Counted from the first letter of the stretch, positions 8,732-16,897 are shown. The stretch: 64,000 nt of DNA from Anaerolineae bacterium (GCA_019637615.1 JAHBVJ010000006.1:62001-126000), one strand, 5' to 3'. Notes: a model not told the origin generated them from the letters alone. Translations and numbers: made by a program.

Positions 8732-8780
8732 AGTCCCATTCGGGACTTCGTTCTCTACGCCTGACGTTTCAACGTCGGGC
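8732..8780. repeat. Double-hairpin intergenic element, copy 1
   Basis: AGTCCC (8732-8737) pairs with GGGACT (8742-8747) around a 4-nt loop. A second hairpin follows: GCCTGACGTT (8759-8768) with AACGTCGGGC (8771-8780). The same two-hairpin plan with related sequence recurs at 9364-9410, so this looks like a REP-type dispersed repeat. Confidence 0.5.
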
Positions 8781-9330
8781 GGCATCATCGACCCGCTCCC
8801 ACCATCCGCGCCATCACCGTTACCACCCTGATCTCAACCCATCCGCTTCATCAACGTCGGACGGGTCAAACGCCTCCCGCGCCCCATATGATCCCATTTC
8901 TCAAGCCTATCCTAACCATCTCTTATGCGAACCTTAATTCTAAATACTTGACTCCACACTCAATTGTGCTAGAATATGATTGCTAATCGTTCTAAGTCTC
9001 GGCAGTTGAGCTTGGCGGCTCCAGCCCAGACCAATGGAAATACGACGACAGCACACATCAGTGGTCGTGCCTCTCCTACGCCAGTACTCGCGCCCTTGCG
9101 CCAACGGAGACCGCAGACCTCATCGCATACGAGCCAATGACGACGGTTCAGCCACGCTCGTGGGAGTAATCCCAACCCCAATGCAAGAACACAGCGCAGA
9201 ACGCACTAACCGCACAAATGATCCCATTCGCACCAGCCAACCGGATCATTTCAGGGATCATTCGGGAAAATCGGGGCATGAACGACGAACCCCGGCCCTC
9301 GGTTCCCCTCATTGCCAAGCGGTTCACGCT
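8781..9330. other. Intergenic stretch without a convincing gene
   Basis: Between the STAND gene and the metallo-hydrolase I see no frame with normal codon use and a start. A frame at 8996-9166 reads coherently (contains DQWKYDDSTHQWSCLSY) but has no ATG, GTG or TTG start, so it may be a gene remnant. The stretch does hold a strong promoter-like sequence at 8948-8975. Confidence 0.4.
8948..8975 (+). promoter_or_regulatory. Orphan sigma70-type promoter
   Basis: TTGACT (8948-8953), 16 bp spacer, TAGAAT (8970-8975), set in a locally AT-rich patch. No convincing + strand gene follows; the transcript would run about 380 nt into the hairpins at 9331-9413. Confidence 0.45.
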
Positions 9331-9413
9331 CCGACTCTGTGGATACTTACGCAACAGAGTCGGAGTCCCGCAGGGACTTTGTAGGGTAAGCCCGACAATT
9401 CATTGTCGGGGCT
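9331..9413. repeat. Triple hairpin, including double-hairpin element copy 2
   Basis: CCGACTCTGT (9331-9340) and ACAGAGTCGG (9354-9363) form a perfect 10 bp stem with a 13-nt loop. AGTCCC/GGGACT (9364-9378) and CCCGACAAT/ATTGTCGGG (9391-9410) follow, mirroring copy 1. It lies just 3' of the metallo-hydrolase gene and may also end its transcript. Confidence 0.55.
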
Positions 9414-9444
9414 AGTGGAGACGCGGCGGGCAGTAGTGAGGAGG

Positions 9445-10317
9445 TTACTTGTCGCCAGAATTCTCGGCGGTCGGCTCTGGCGCTTGGATGTTGCCACCGA
9501 CTTGCTTGTACATCATGCGCAGGTTGGCGACATGCAGCTGCTGTACCTGACCGCTCAACAGGATGCGGCTCTTACCACAGCGCTCGACATCCACCCGCGC
9601 GAGGTACGCTTCCGGATCAGACTTGGTATGTGCGTTGGTGGCGTACTTCTTCAGCAGCGTCAGGTACTTGATGTCGCTCTGGATTTTCTCCTCGATCTCG
9701 CCGCGCAAAATCACCTCGCCGTGCCCTTGCACGATGCACTCAAAGGTGTTGTTTTGCAGCGACTGTAACGAAGCGAGGAAATCATCATAGCTGCCATCCA
9801 CGAAGTACGGGATCGGCATCAACGTGTCCGCGCCGAACAGCACGCGGTCTTCCTTGACCAGCACCACGCTGCAATCGGGGCTGTGACCGGGCGTGTGCCA
9901 CATGTGCAGCGTCTTGTTGCCCAATCGCAAGATCAGCGGACGGTGGTTGAAGACGAGCATCGGCAGCGCCAGTTGCACCGACTTCAACTCCGACATCTCT
10001 TGGCGGGCTTGCTCCAACCCATCTCGCCCGCGTGTGTTGAGCAAGTCATAGCACAGCGCATGGCTGATCACCGTCGCGTCCGGGAACATATACGTCCCGT
10101 ACGTGTGGTCAGCGTGATAGTGAGTGTTAATCACATAGCGAACGGGGCAGGCCAGCCGCCCTTCCACGAAATGCTTGATGGCTCGTGTTTCTTCTGGGAA
10201 TAAGAGTGTATCGATCAGTACCGCGCCCTCAGCCGTCAATACGACGCCGGCGGTTACTTGAGCGTAGAGATCACTAGTGAAAATGTAAATGTCATCTGCG
10301 ACGCGCTCACGCTGCAT
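9445..10317 (-). CDS. Metallo-beta-lactamase-fold hydrolase
   Basis: 290 residues. The zinc signature THYHADHTYG (HxHxDH) is intact, followed by a further His in HTPGHSPD, Asp in GADTLMP and the terminal His in VQGHGEVI, so both metal sites appear complete. The family includes glyoxalase II-like thioesterases, quorum-quenching lactonases and SoxH-type proteins; the sequence does not decide between them. The last ~60 residues are a helical tail with charged residues. A clean promoter lies 60-90 bp upstream; the gene is monocistronic, with the 6S-like RNA upstream on the same strand separated by a terminator. Confidence 0.85.
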   Translation of the reverse strand: MQRERVADDIYIFTSDLYAQVTAGVVLTAEGAVLIDTLLFPEETRAIKHFVEGRLACPVRYVINTHYHADHTYGTYMFPDATVISHALCYDLLNTRGRDGLEQARQEMSELKSVQLALPMLVFNHRPLILRLGNKTLHMWHTPGHSPDCSVVLVKEDRVLFGADTLMPIPYFVDGSYDDFLASLQSLQNNTFECIVQGHGEVILRGEIEEKIQSDIKYLTLLKKYATNAHTKSDPEAYLARVDVERCGKSRILLSGQVQQLHVANLRMMYKQVGGNIQAPEPTAENSGDK

Positions 10318-10378
10318 AGTTGACCCAATCAGAATGCATGGTTTTCAGGTGTTTATGATCTTGTGAAATAGCGGACAA

Positions 10379-10407
10379 AGTATATATGGCGGGTATGGCG
10401 GCGTCAA
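10379..10407 (-). promoter_or_regulatory. Promoter of the metallo-hydrolase gene
   Basis: On the - strand TTGACG (10407-10402), exactly 17 bp, TATACT (10384-10379). The predicted transcript has a leader of about 55 nt before the ATG at 10317. Confidence 0.65.
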
Positions 10408-10421
10408 GCATAGCGGAGATT

Positions 10422-10453
10422 AGAAAACAAAATCCCTACCAGAAGTAGGGATT
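10422..10453 (-). terminator. Rho-independent terminator of the 6S-like RNA
   Basis: On the - strand AATCCCTAC, a 5-nt loop, GTAGGGATT, then TTGTTTTCT. The 9 bp stem plus T-rich tail is a canonical intrinsic terminator and lies about 20 nt past the closing stem of the RNA. Confidence 0.75.
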
Positions 10454-10469
10454 GCAGTGGCTGTGATAA

Positions 10470-10643
10470 AACCCCGCCGTACCGTGTGAACGCGTCGTTT
10501 TGAACCTGCTTTCGCAGGTGGGTCGCCTGACTGGAACTCACGCCTTGACCGACGCAGGACTATCGCGCTTGTTCCTGACCAATGCGTCCCTCTTGATGGG
10601 TGTTGGCTCAAAACTTGGGTGCGACATCACGCGCACGGCAGGT
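10470..10643 (-). ncRNA. ssrS: Probable 6S RNA
   Basis: A ~174-nt transcript is bounded by a strong promoter and an intrinsic terminator. The ends pair: CCTGCCGT at 10642-10635 with ACGGCGGG at 10480-10473 (8 bp including one G-U). The 5' arm contains TTTTGAGCC. The 3' arm contains CCACCT..GAAA..AGGTTCAA followed by CGACG and CACACGG, the hallmark 3' half of 6S RNAs. The middle can form a long imperfect stem (GGAAC with GTTCC), leaving the open bubble that mimics a melted promoter. 6S RNA binds the housekeeping RNA polymerase holoenzyme and moderates transcription in stationary phase. I see no coding potential here. A covariance-model match would settle the call. Confidence 0.68.
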
Positions 10644-10650
10644 ATCTACT

Positions 10651-10679
10651 GTTATATCATGCCGATCCATGCCTGTAAA
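10651..10679 (-). promoter_or_regulatory. Promoter of the 6S-like RNA
   Basis: On the - strand TTTACA (10679-10674), exactly 17 bp, TATAAC (10656-10651). The predicted start at 10643-10644 coincides with the first base of the closing stem. Confidence 0.7.
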
Positions 10680-10776
10680 GGCTCAGTTCTTGTGCATTGT
10701 GCTAGATTTCACACGTTGTTAACACAATTTTGCAACTTTGTGATAAGCGCGTGACGCGCGATAAAAATAGCAGCCG

Positions 10777-11748
10777 TCATACCACTAGCACGATCTTGCC
10801 TTTGGACTCACGCCCTTCCAGATAGCGCTGTGCATCGGCGGCTTCCGCCAACGGGAACTGCTTGTCCAGCCGGATCGTCATCGTGCCCGCCTTGATCCAC
10901 GCGAACACCTCGCGGGCGCGCCATAGCAGTTCTTCGCGGGTGGCGGTGTAATGACCGAGTGAAGGCCGCGTCACATACAGCGATCCCTTCGCGTTGAGCG
11001 TTTGCAGCGTCAGCGGCGGCACGGCACCGCTGGATTGTCCGAACAGCACCATCAGCCCGCGCGGACGCAAACAGTTCAGGCTCTTGTCGAAGGTGGTCAA
11101 GCCGACCGAATCGTAGACGACATCGACGCCCTTCCCCTCGGTCAACCGCTTGACTTCCGCCTCGAAGTCCTGCTGTGTGTAGAGAATCACCTCGTCTGCG
11201 CCCGCTTGTTTGGCGATCTCGGCCTTTTCCGGCGTAGACACCGTGCCGATCACCCGTGCGCCGCGCATCTTGGCGGCCTGTACCACCAGCGCGCCCGTGC
11301 CACCCGCCGCCGCGTGGATCAGGATGGTTTCGCCCGCCTTGAGCGGATATGTGCTGATCGTCAGATAATGCGCGGTCATCGCTTGCACCATCGCGGCGAC
11401 GGCCTGCCCCGCGCTGATCCCGTCCGGCACGGGCACTAGCTTCGCGGCTGGCACCGCATGATATTCGGCGTAGGAGCCAGCGGGCACCATCGCATAACAA
11501 ACCCGATCGCCGATGTTGACGTTGGTCACCCCTTCGCCCACCGCCGTGACTACGCCGCAGCCTTCCACGCCCAGCGTCATCGGCAGCGTGCCTGTGTAGA
11601 CGCCCGTGCGGTGGTACGTGTCGATGAAATTGACGCCGCTGTTCTCGACCTTGACCAGTGCTTGCCCTTGTCCCGCTACAGGCACGGGAATGTCTTCGAC
11701 CTGTAGCACTTCGGGGCCACCATATTGATGAACACGAACGGATTTCAA
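10777..11748 (-). CDS. Zinc-free quinone oxidoreductase (MDR superfamily)
   Basis: About 323 residues. The N-terminus KSVRVHQYGGPEVL and NFIDTYHRTG are typical of NADPH:quinone reductase/zeta-crystallin proteins. The cofactor motif HAAAGGTGALVVQAAK sits in the Rossmann domain; the zinc ligands of alcohol dehydrogenases are absent. It would catalyse NADPH-dependent reduction of quinones or reactive enals. I take TTG at 11748 as start: an AAGGAAGG ribosome-binding site lies just before it and inside the longer frame beginning with ATG at 11766, which would be too close to its own signal. The gene is divergent from the GTPase gene with about 50 bp between. Confidence 0.85.
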   Translation of the reverse strand: MKSVRVHQYGGPEVLQVEDIPVPVAGQGQALVKVENSGVNFIDTYHRTGVYTGTLPMTLGVEGCGVVTAVGEGVTNVNIGDRVCYAMVPAGSYAEYHAVPAAKLVPVPDGISAGQAVAAMVQAMTAHYLTISTYPLKAGETILIHAAAGGTGALVVQAAKMRGARVIGTVSTPEKAEIAKQAGADEVILYTQQDFEAEVKRLTEGKGVDVVYDSVGLTTFDKSLNCLRPRGLMVLFGQSSGAVPPLTLQTLNAKGSLYVTRPSLGHYTATREELLWRAREVFAWIKAGTMTIRLDKQFPLAEAADAQRYLEGRESKGKIVLVV

Positions 11749-11798
11749 ACCAAACCTTCCTTTCAATGATGATATACTACGACTAATGGGGAGTCATT

Positions 11799-12362
11799 GT
11801 GTTAGAAAATCAAACTGAGCCTACATCGGTCTACAAACTTATCGTCATCGGGGATGATGATGTCGGCAAAACAAGCCTGCTGCGTCGCTTCATAGCGGGG
11901 GACATGAATGCAGAGCTGCCGACGACTCCGGCTTTCCATAGTAAGTCTGTCACCGTTGGCGACAACCTGATTAAGCTGTTGACCTGCGATATGGGCGAGC
12001 AAAAACGCTTTTGGGAAATCCGCGAAACCTATTACAAAGGCGCTCATGTTGCCGCGCTCGTCTACGATGTTACCTCGCCATCGAGCTTTTTCAATCTGAT
12101 GCATTGGCGGGATGAACTCCAGAGCAATGTGCCACTTATCCCGACCGTTGTGGTGGGCAATAAAATCGATCTCGACGGCGTCGTGCCGCCGGATGAAGTG
12201 CGTGGTTGGGCGACCAGCCTCGCCATGCGTCATGTGTTGCTTAGTGCAAAAACGGGCGAACAGGTAGAGCCGCTCTTCCAAACGCTGGCTGAATTGGCGG
12301 TGCGCGAGCAGCAGCGTCGGGTCGAGCGCCAACGGGTGATGGGTCGCCTCACGCGTCCATGA
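11799..12362 (+). CDS. Ras/Rab-like small GTPase with altered switch II
   Basis: 187 residues from a GTG start. G1 is GDDDVGKT (18-25), G4 is NKID, G5 is SAK; the core YDVTSPSSFFNLMHWRDEL is strongly Rab/Ras-like. G3 reads DMGEQ (64-68) where DTAGQE is expected: the Gln is kept but the invariant Gly is replaced by Glu. There is no C-terminal cysteine for lipidation; the C-terminus is basic (RRVERQRVMGRL). Bacterial Ras-like GTPases of this kind serve in polarity or envelope signalling with Roadblock-type partners. The gene is followed after 79 bp by an uncharacterised co-directional gene that may be functionally linked. Confidence 0.82.
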   Translation: MLENQTEPTSVYKLIVIGDDDVGKTSLLRRFIAGDMNAELPTTPAFHSKSVTVGDNLIKLLTCDMGEQKRFWEIRETYYKGAHVAALVYDVTSPSSFFNLMHWRDELQSNVPLIPTVVVGNKIDLDGVVPPDEVRGWATSLAMRHVLLSAKTGEQVEPLFQTLAELAVREQQRRVERQRVMGRLTRP

Positions 12363-12441
12363 TACCTTCCCTGAAACGCAAAGGTTTGCTACCATCAGCG
12401 TAACTGGCTCTTTACATTTCTAACTTTGGGACTGGTCGAAA

Positions 12442-13314
12442 ATGAATCCACCGGATGAACCACGATCTTTGTTGCGGCGTTTGCTGAAGAAAGCCGAACA
12501 TGGCGAAGCTCAACCCACCGAGCAGCCCAAGCCACCTGCGATGAGCGAGTCCGCCATCATGAAGATGAAGCGCAGCACCGCCCCGATCCGTCCCGTCTCA
12601 CCATTGCCTGATCCGGAGCCTGTTCAACCACTAATGCCAGCGCCGCGTGCCACGCAAGTTATCCCACCCTATGCTGCGCCGCTCACCACGCAAGAAGTCG
12701 CGCCTGTGCCCACCGACGATCCCACGAAGGCGGAGGAAGCGCTCCTCCGGGTGCGCGAAAAAACTGCTCAGATTGCCGTCGAATTCGCGGATGGCAGGCT
12801 GAACCGTGCCCAATTTGCTGCGATGTATGCCCGCTACAACGAAGTGCGTACCGTGATCGAGCGTCTGATCTCCAATAATCCGAATTCGAAAGCGTGGAAG
12901 AATGTAGCGCGTCCCGGTGTGACTACGTTTTTGCGCCAGCATTTTCAGGCGCAAACGTTGTCTTACGCCGTTTACGCCTATGACCGCGCCGAACCGATGC
13001 TGACGCAAGGCACGCCGGAGATTCCGCTGGAAACGCTCGGGCAGATTCTACGCGCCTTGAAGGTCTATATTCCGGCGAAAGGCGTGCCCGGTCCCGCTGG
13101 CAAAGGGTTAGACAGCGGCAAATGGGTCACTATCGTGCCCGGACAGCTTACCGTAACGCTGGTACTGTACTCGCTTGAACCTTCTGCCACACAAGTCACC
13201 CTAATTCAGGATATGCAGCGTGATTTTGAACGTGCCAATCGCCTATCGTTGGAGCGCGGCATCCGCCAACCGGATCAGCTCGTCTTCCCACACCGCGCTC
13301 TGATCACGAAGTAA
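12442..13314 (+). CDS. Uncharacterised protein with proline-rich N-terminus
   Basis: 290 residues. The first ~95 residues are low-complexity and rich in Pro, Lys and Glu (unstructured). Residues ~97-150 are a predicted helix pair (EEALLRVREKTAQIAVEFADGRL). The rest is a compact alpha/beta domain with PGQLTVTLVLYSLEPS and a terminal helix QDMQRDFERANRLSLERG. I do not recognise a named family. No signal peptide or membrane segment. The position behind the Ras-like GTPase on the same strand makes an effector or regulator role possible, but this is only inferred from context. Confidence 0.65.
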   Translation: MNPPDEPRSLLRRLLKKAEHGEAQPTEQPKPPAMSESAIMKMKRSTAPIRPVSPLPDPEPVQPLMPAPRATQVIPPYAAPLTTQEVAPVPTDDPTKAEEALLRVREKTAQIAVEFADGRLNRAQFAAMYARYNEVRTVIERLISNNPNSKAWKNVARPGVTTFLRQHFQAQTLSYAVYAYDRAEPMLTQGTPEIPLETLGQILRALKVYIPAKGVPGPAGKGLDSGKWVTIVPGQLTVTLVLYSLEPSATQVTLIQDMQRDFERANRLSLERGIRQPDQLVFPHRALITK

Positions 13315-13369
13315 TTGGCTTGCGTCCTTAACGCTGCACCAGTGCTTGGTCATCGTACATGAGGACACC

Positions 13370-13900
13370 ATGAACATCCGACGCGCCACAGCGGATGACG
13401 CTCCCAAACTTGCCAGAGTACATGTGGATTCGTGGCAAGTCGCCTATCGCGGCATCGTCCCCGACTCTCATCTTGAGCGCTTCACCTACCAGCGGCGCGA
13501 GGAAGCCTTCCGCCACGCGTTAACCGCCAATTTGGAAGAAACCTATCTGATTGAAGATGGCGACCAAGCGGTCGGCATCCTGACCATCGGAGCAAGCCGC
13601 GATACGGATTTGGATGCGAGTCGCACAGGCGAAATCTGGGGCATCTACATCACGCCGACCTACTGGCGGCAAGGCGTCGGGACGCTGCTGGTGTACGAAG
13701 CTGAACGTATCCTCCGTTCCAGACACTACAAGGATGTCGTGCTGTGGGTACTCGCAGACAATAAGGATGCTCGGCGCTTTTACGAGAAAATGGGCTTCGC
13801 AGTGGATGGCATGTCCAAGCTTGTAGAACTAGGTCAACCGTTAACCGCCATTCGCTACAAGAAATCTCTGATCGCCGCGAGCGATCTGTCAACGCGCTGA
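13370..13900 (+). CDS. GNAT-family N-acetyltransferase
   Basis: 176 residues starting MNIRRATADDAP with a GAGG signal 6-10 nt upstream; the longer upstream frame adds eight unlikely residues. Typical GNAT features: DSWQVAYRGIVPDSHLE, the strand GEIWGIYITP, the acetyl-CoA loop RQGVGTLLV, and the terminal NKDARRFYEKMGF. It would transfer an acetyl group from acetyl-CoA to an amine; the substrate cannot be told. It is convergent with the next gene. Confidence 0.85.
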   Translation: MNIRRATADDAPKLARVHVDSWQVAYRGIVPDSHLERFTYQRREEAFRHALTANLEETYLIEDGDQAVGILTIGASRDTDLDASRTGEIWGIYITPTYWRQGVGTLLVYEAERILRSRHYKDVVLWVLADNKDARRFYEKMGFAVDGMSKLVELGQPLTAIRYKKSLIAASDLSTR

Positions 13901-13922
13901 GGACGTGCCAGCGACGTCTACC

Positions 13923-14561
13923 CTAGCGCCCGCAGTACAGTTTTGACACACTCTCGAACCCACGCCAGCGCGGAGCCGTCTGATCAGGCAGCGATTTGAA
14001 GTTGATCTGGTTGACGATCATATTCGGATCGAAGCGCTGCGCCTTGGGATCGTTAGGATTGTAGACAAAGACCTGCACGTGTCCCTTGAAGCTGATATTG
14101 CCTACCATCAACGGGCGCGGCACATCCTCAGTGATTCCGCCGTTCGTTGGCGTGATGATGTAACACAGGGTGCCGCTGATCGGGGAACCGTACAGGGCGA
14201 TTAGGTCGCCCAGTCGAAGCTGCTGCTTGGATGCGTTCAGATCAATGTTGTCGAGTGCGGAATCGGGGTCTCTGCCGGATGCGGTGACGGTCACTTTCCA
14301 GCACGCACCGTTCCCATCGGGGCACAGTTGAAAGATGTCATTGCCAACCGGTTCGGCAGACGAATCCAGAATCGTGCGGGCTTGCTGGATCGAAGTCTTC
14401 CCCGGTTGCAAGCCGTACCAGCATGGATGCGGCGAACAATGCTGCGGGACGAAGATCGACAGCGCGGGCGGCTGCATCAACGCACCTACCACATTCAAAC
14501 TGGTCAATATCAAGACCGTGGTGATAAATAGTCCGAGGGTATACGTTAGGAACCGCCGCAT
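13923..14561 (-). CDS. Exported or membrane-anchored protein of unknown function
   Basis: 212 residues. A hydrophobic segment at 5-28 (TYTLGLFITTVLILTSLNVV) acts as signal anchor, and the remainder is outside. The extracytoplasmic part has paired cysteines (CSPHPCW; CPDGNGACW; C in GTLCYI; terminal YCGR), suggesting disulfides. The motif CWYGLQPGKTS and the later LRLGDLIALYG recur in uncharacterised proteins of Chloroflexota as I remember them. It sits 9 bp downstream of the HAS-barrel-like gene and may be in the NurA transcript. Confidence 0.6.
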   Translation of the reverse strand: MRRFLTYTLGLFITTVLILTSLNVVGALMQPPALSIFVPQHCSPHPCWYGLQPGKTSIQQARTILDSSAEPVGNDIFQLCPDGNGACWKVTVTASGRDPDSALDNIDLNASKQQLRLGDLIALYGSPISGTLCYIITPTNGGITEDVPRPLMVGNISFKGHVQVFVYNPNDPKAQRFDPNMIVNQINFKSLPDQTAPRWRGFESVSKLYCGR

Positions 14562-14570
14562 ATCTCGCCC

Positions 14571-15161
14571 CTATGGCTTGATCAGCCGCAACAAATGATT
14601 CAAACGGGTCAAATCATGGCTCAACAATTGTGCCAACCGCCGCCCTGATCCTACCAGAAATTCGCGCTGTTCGCGCAATGGACGTGACGCCGCCGCATGT
14701 TTGAGCGCCGCCGCCAACAATTCCTCGGAGGGTACATCGGGCGTATTCAGCACCAATCGGAAGAAATCCAGCTTTTGCGTGAAATAGTAGATGATCTGGT
14801 CTTCGCAGGTATGTACTTCGTCCAGACTGAGCGGCGGACGCGGCGGCAGGCTGTGAAAGGCTTGCCCATTTTGCATATAGCCCACATTCACTACGCTGAT
14901 TTCGACGGGCACCATGCGGTTCTCGCGCTGATCGCGAATGGTAGCGATGTTCATGTTATTCGCCATGATCAACTGCCGCACCAACGGATCATCATCGATG
15001 TTGATGGCGTAAATCAATCCGATCGCGATCACATCTGAACCGCGCTGTTGAGTCTGCACAAACGCGCCGAAGTTCGGCTCGGTGATTTCGCTGCTGCGTG
15101 TCCCGCACGTATACCCCATCGTGCTGGCCCGCAGCACGCGTCCGATCATCCTATTTTCCAC
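14571..15161 (-). CDS. HAS-barrel-like protein next to NurA
   Basis: About 196 residues. The N-terminus IGRVLRASTMGYTCG..ITEPNFGAFVQTQ resembles the HAS-barrel that begins HerA ATPases, but the P-loop ATPase domain is absent. The C-terminal half is helical (REQREFLVGSGRRLAQLLSHDL). GTG at 15161 is chosen because AGAGGTG precedes it by 6 nt. It lies 21 bp downstream of the NurA gene in the same orientation; HerA and NurA form an end-resection complex, so a HAS-barrel-only protein beside NurA may regulate or bridge that complex. This role is inferred. Confidence 0.55.
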   Translation of the reverse strand: MENRMIGRVLRASTMGYTCGTRSSEITEPNFGAFVQTQQRGSDVIAIGLIYAINIDDDPLVRQLIMANNMNIATIRDQRENRMVPVEISVVNVGYMQNGQAFHSLPPRPPLSLDEVHTCEDQIIYYFTQKLDFFRLVLNTPDVPSEELLAAALKHAAASRPLREQREFLVGSGRRLAQLLSHDLTRLNHLLRLIKP

Positions 15162-15182
15162 GATTAACACCTCTAGTTTTTA

Positions 15183-16388
15183 TCATAAGCCTTTGAACGC
15201 CTCACGTCCAGAGCGCGCCATGCCCTTGGTGCTAAGTTTCTGCGAGGTCTCGATGTGCTGTTGGTTCTTTAACATCTCGATAGAAATCAGTTCATCGAGC
15301 GCTCGCTTTTCATGTGGATGGACGACGGCGATTTCGTCAGCCCGCGTCAGGGCATACGGATAGCGGTCGGTGATCTGACACTGGGCATACACCAGCGCGT
15401 GAACTGCATCGACCAGTGGCTTGTTGCTCGCCACGATCATCGGCACTTCGATTCGCGCCAGATATGGCTCTTGGAGTGGTGAGGCGACGTTCAGGTAGAA
15501 AAACGCGATCTCATGATCCGGGTTGATCTCGCGATATTCCTTATTCTGTGGGCTTTGCTGCACCATCAGTCCCGAACGCTCACCGGGGCCGAGCAGCCGC
15601 TTGTACAGGTCGGTGTCCGTCACACTTTCCAGCGATCCAGTCGAGTTCAGCGATCCACGCTTGATGGCGTCAGGTTCGAGGCTCATCAGATACAGCGTGT
15701 AGATCACGAATCGGCTAGATGGGCGATCTACATAGCCGACGGTTGCTGCACCCGCATCTTCCAGCACATCGAAAGATTCATGATAATCCGCGCTCAAGGC
15801 TCTGGCGTTAGGGACGTCCTTGCCCATCAACAAACTGAGCAGCGGCCCGTCATATAGCCCGATCATCGGATGCACCCGTTGGCGGTTGCGGTGTGCCTCA
15901 CGCGCCAGCATCTTGATCTCGCTGACGGCGCGGAATGCGTTAATCGCGGCGTTCGCCAGCGGACGGTTGTCTTGATCATGGACTTCTTCAGGGCGGAAGA
16001 ATAGCTGTGGCTCGGTGACGACCTCTGGCAGTTCGTCCGTACCATGCAAGTATGTGAATACGCCGATGTTGATCAGCCAGTACAAGGCCGCGCCGTGCGG
16101 ATCGGGATAAATCTGCGAACCATCCGCCGCGAGGATTGTGCCTTCTGTCGGACATTCCGGCAGCGGGAAGGGCACGTTAATCGGCTCGTCATAAGGCGCA
16201 GCGCCGCGAAAACCGGCATCTTTCTCACGCGCTATCATGATCTGCCGCCAGATCGCTTTCAGATCGTTGAGCTGCATCAAGAAATCGCCAGCGATCTCGG
16301 TCTGTTCCGCCGTCGTGACGTTACGGTCTGCTAATTCCCGCCCCATCGCTGTGATCTGCTCGGTAAGCTTCTCAAATTCAAGTGACAT
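15183..16388 (-). CDS. NurA-domain nuclease
   Basis: 401 residues. The catalytic hallmark AADGSQIYPD is present near residue 87, with GLYDGPLLSLL further on and an alternate acidic site RADEIAVVHPHEKRALDEL near the C-terminus. NurA nucleases degrade DNA 5'-3' in a manganese-dependent way and work with the HerA translocase in double-strand-break processing. The gene leads an apparent operon with the HAS-barrel-like and exported-protein genes. A near-perfect promoter lies 66-94 bp upstream. No HerA gene of the host is in the window; the phage HerA-like ATPase at 30602 is unlikely to be its partner. Confidence 0.8.
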   Translation of the reverse strand: MSLEFEKLTEQITAMGRELADRNVTTAEQTEIAGDFLMQLNDLKAIWRQIMIAREKDAGFRGAAPYDEPINVPFPLPECPTEGTILAADGSQIYPDPHGAALYWLINIGVFTYLHGTDELPEVVTEPQLFFRPEEVHDQDNRPLANAAINAFRAVSEIKMLAREAHRNRQRVHPMIGLYDGPLLSLLMGKDVPNARALSADYHESFDVLEDAGAATVGYVDRPSSRFVIYTLYLMSLEPDAIKRGSLNSTGSLESVTDTDLYKRLLGPGERSGLMVQQSPQNKEYREINPDHEIAFFYLNVASPLQEPYLARIEVPMIVASNKPLVDAVHALVYAQCQITDRYPYALTRADEIAVVHPHEKRALDELISIEMLKNQQHIETSQKLSTKGMARSGREAFKGL

Positions 16389-16453
16389 AAGTTGCGTCTA
16401 TCAACCCGTTAATGGCGGTATTCCCGTGAATGCTGCCAATAATACGCGTAGGC

Positions 16454-16482
16454 AGTCTAGCACAGGCGGTCGGTGGCGTCAA
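16454..16482 (-). promoter_or_regulatory. Promoter of the nurA operon
   Basis: On the - strand TTGACG (16482-16477), 17 bp, TAGACT (16459-16454), about 65 bp before the start codon. Confidence 0.6.
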
Positions 16483-16897
16483 CCCATTGAGCGCAAAACC
16501 GTCGTCTAACGCGCTGTTCTCGCTATCAATTCAGGTGTCTTTCTCTGCGTAACTGCGGCCTCTTTCATCGTACTTAGGGTTGCATGGCAGGCATTTTGCG
16601 CAGTGGTCTCGATAGCCAACCGTTCCGTGTCGCCGCACACACAATCAGGCGTAGCTTGCATCAGACAAATGCTCAAGCGTTGAGTTACCAACGTTCTCGA
16701 CAAGGACAATCCGAGGCTCCTATTGCCTAACATGGGACAAATCAACTAAAATTCCCATCTCTAGCCACAAGGTGGCGCGTGCAAATGTTAATCGATCCGA
16801 GATTCGTCTTCCTCACAGGGAACGCCCTCGAATTTACTAAGCACGTAGCATTCCGAACGAAGCATTTTTTCAGGAGTGGGCAGAGGATGAAGTCGCA
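16483..16897. other. Divergent intergenic region between nurA and degV
   Basis: About 415 bp with no frame I can support. It holds a possible + strand promoter (TTGCCT 16723-16728, 18 bp, TAAAAT 16747-16752) that would give the degV pair a leader of about 140 nt. Confidence 0.4.

Noticed and set aside
8996..9166. Frame reading DQWKYDDSTHQWSCLSY and more
   Set aside because: Reads like protein but lacks any start codon; kept only as a possible remnant in the intergenic note.
9034..9384. 116-codon + strand frame after the orphan promoter
   Set aside because: Composition is Arg/Pro/Ser-rich without domain logic, and it runs into the hairpin repeats.
10420..10611. 63-codon - strand frame over the 6S region
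   Set aside because: The structured RNA, promoter and terminator explain the stretch better; codon use is not protein-like.
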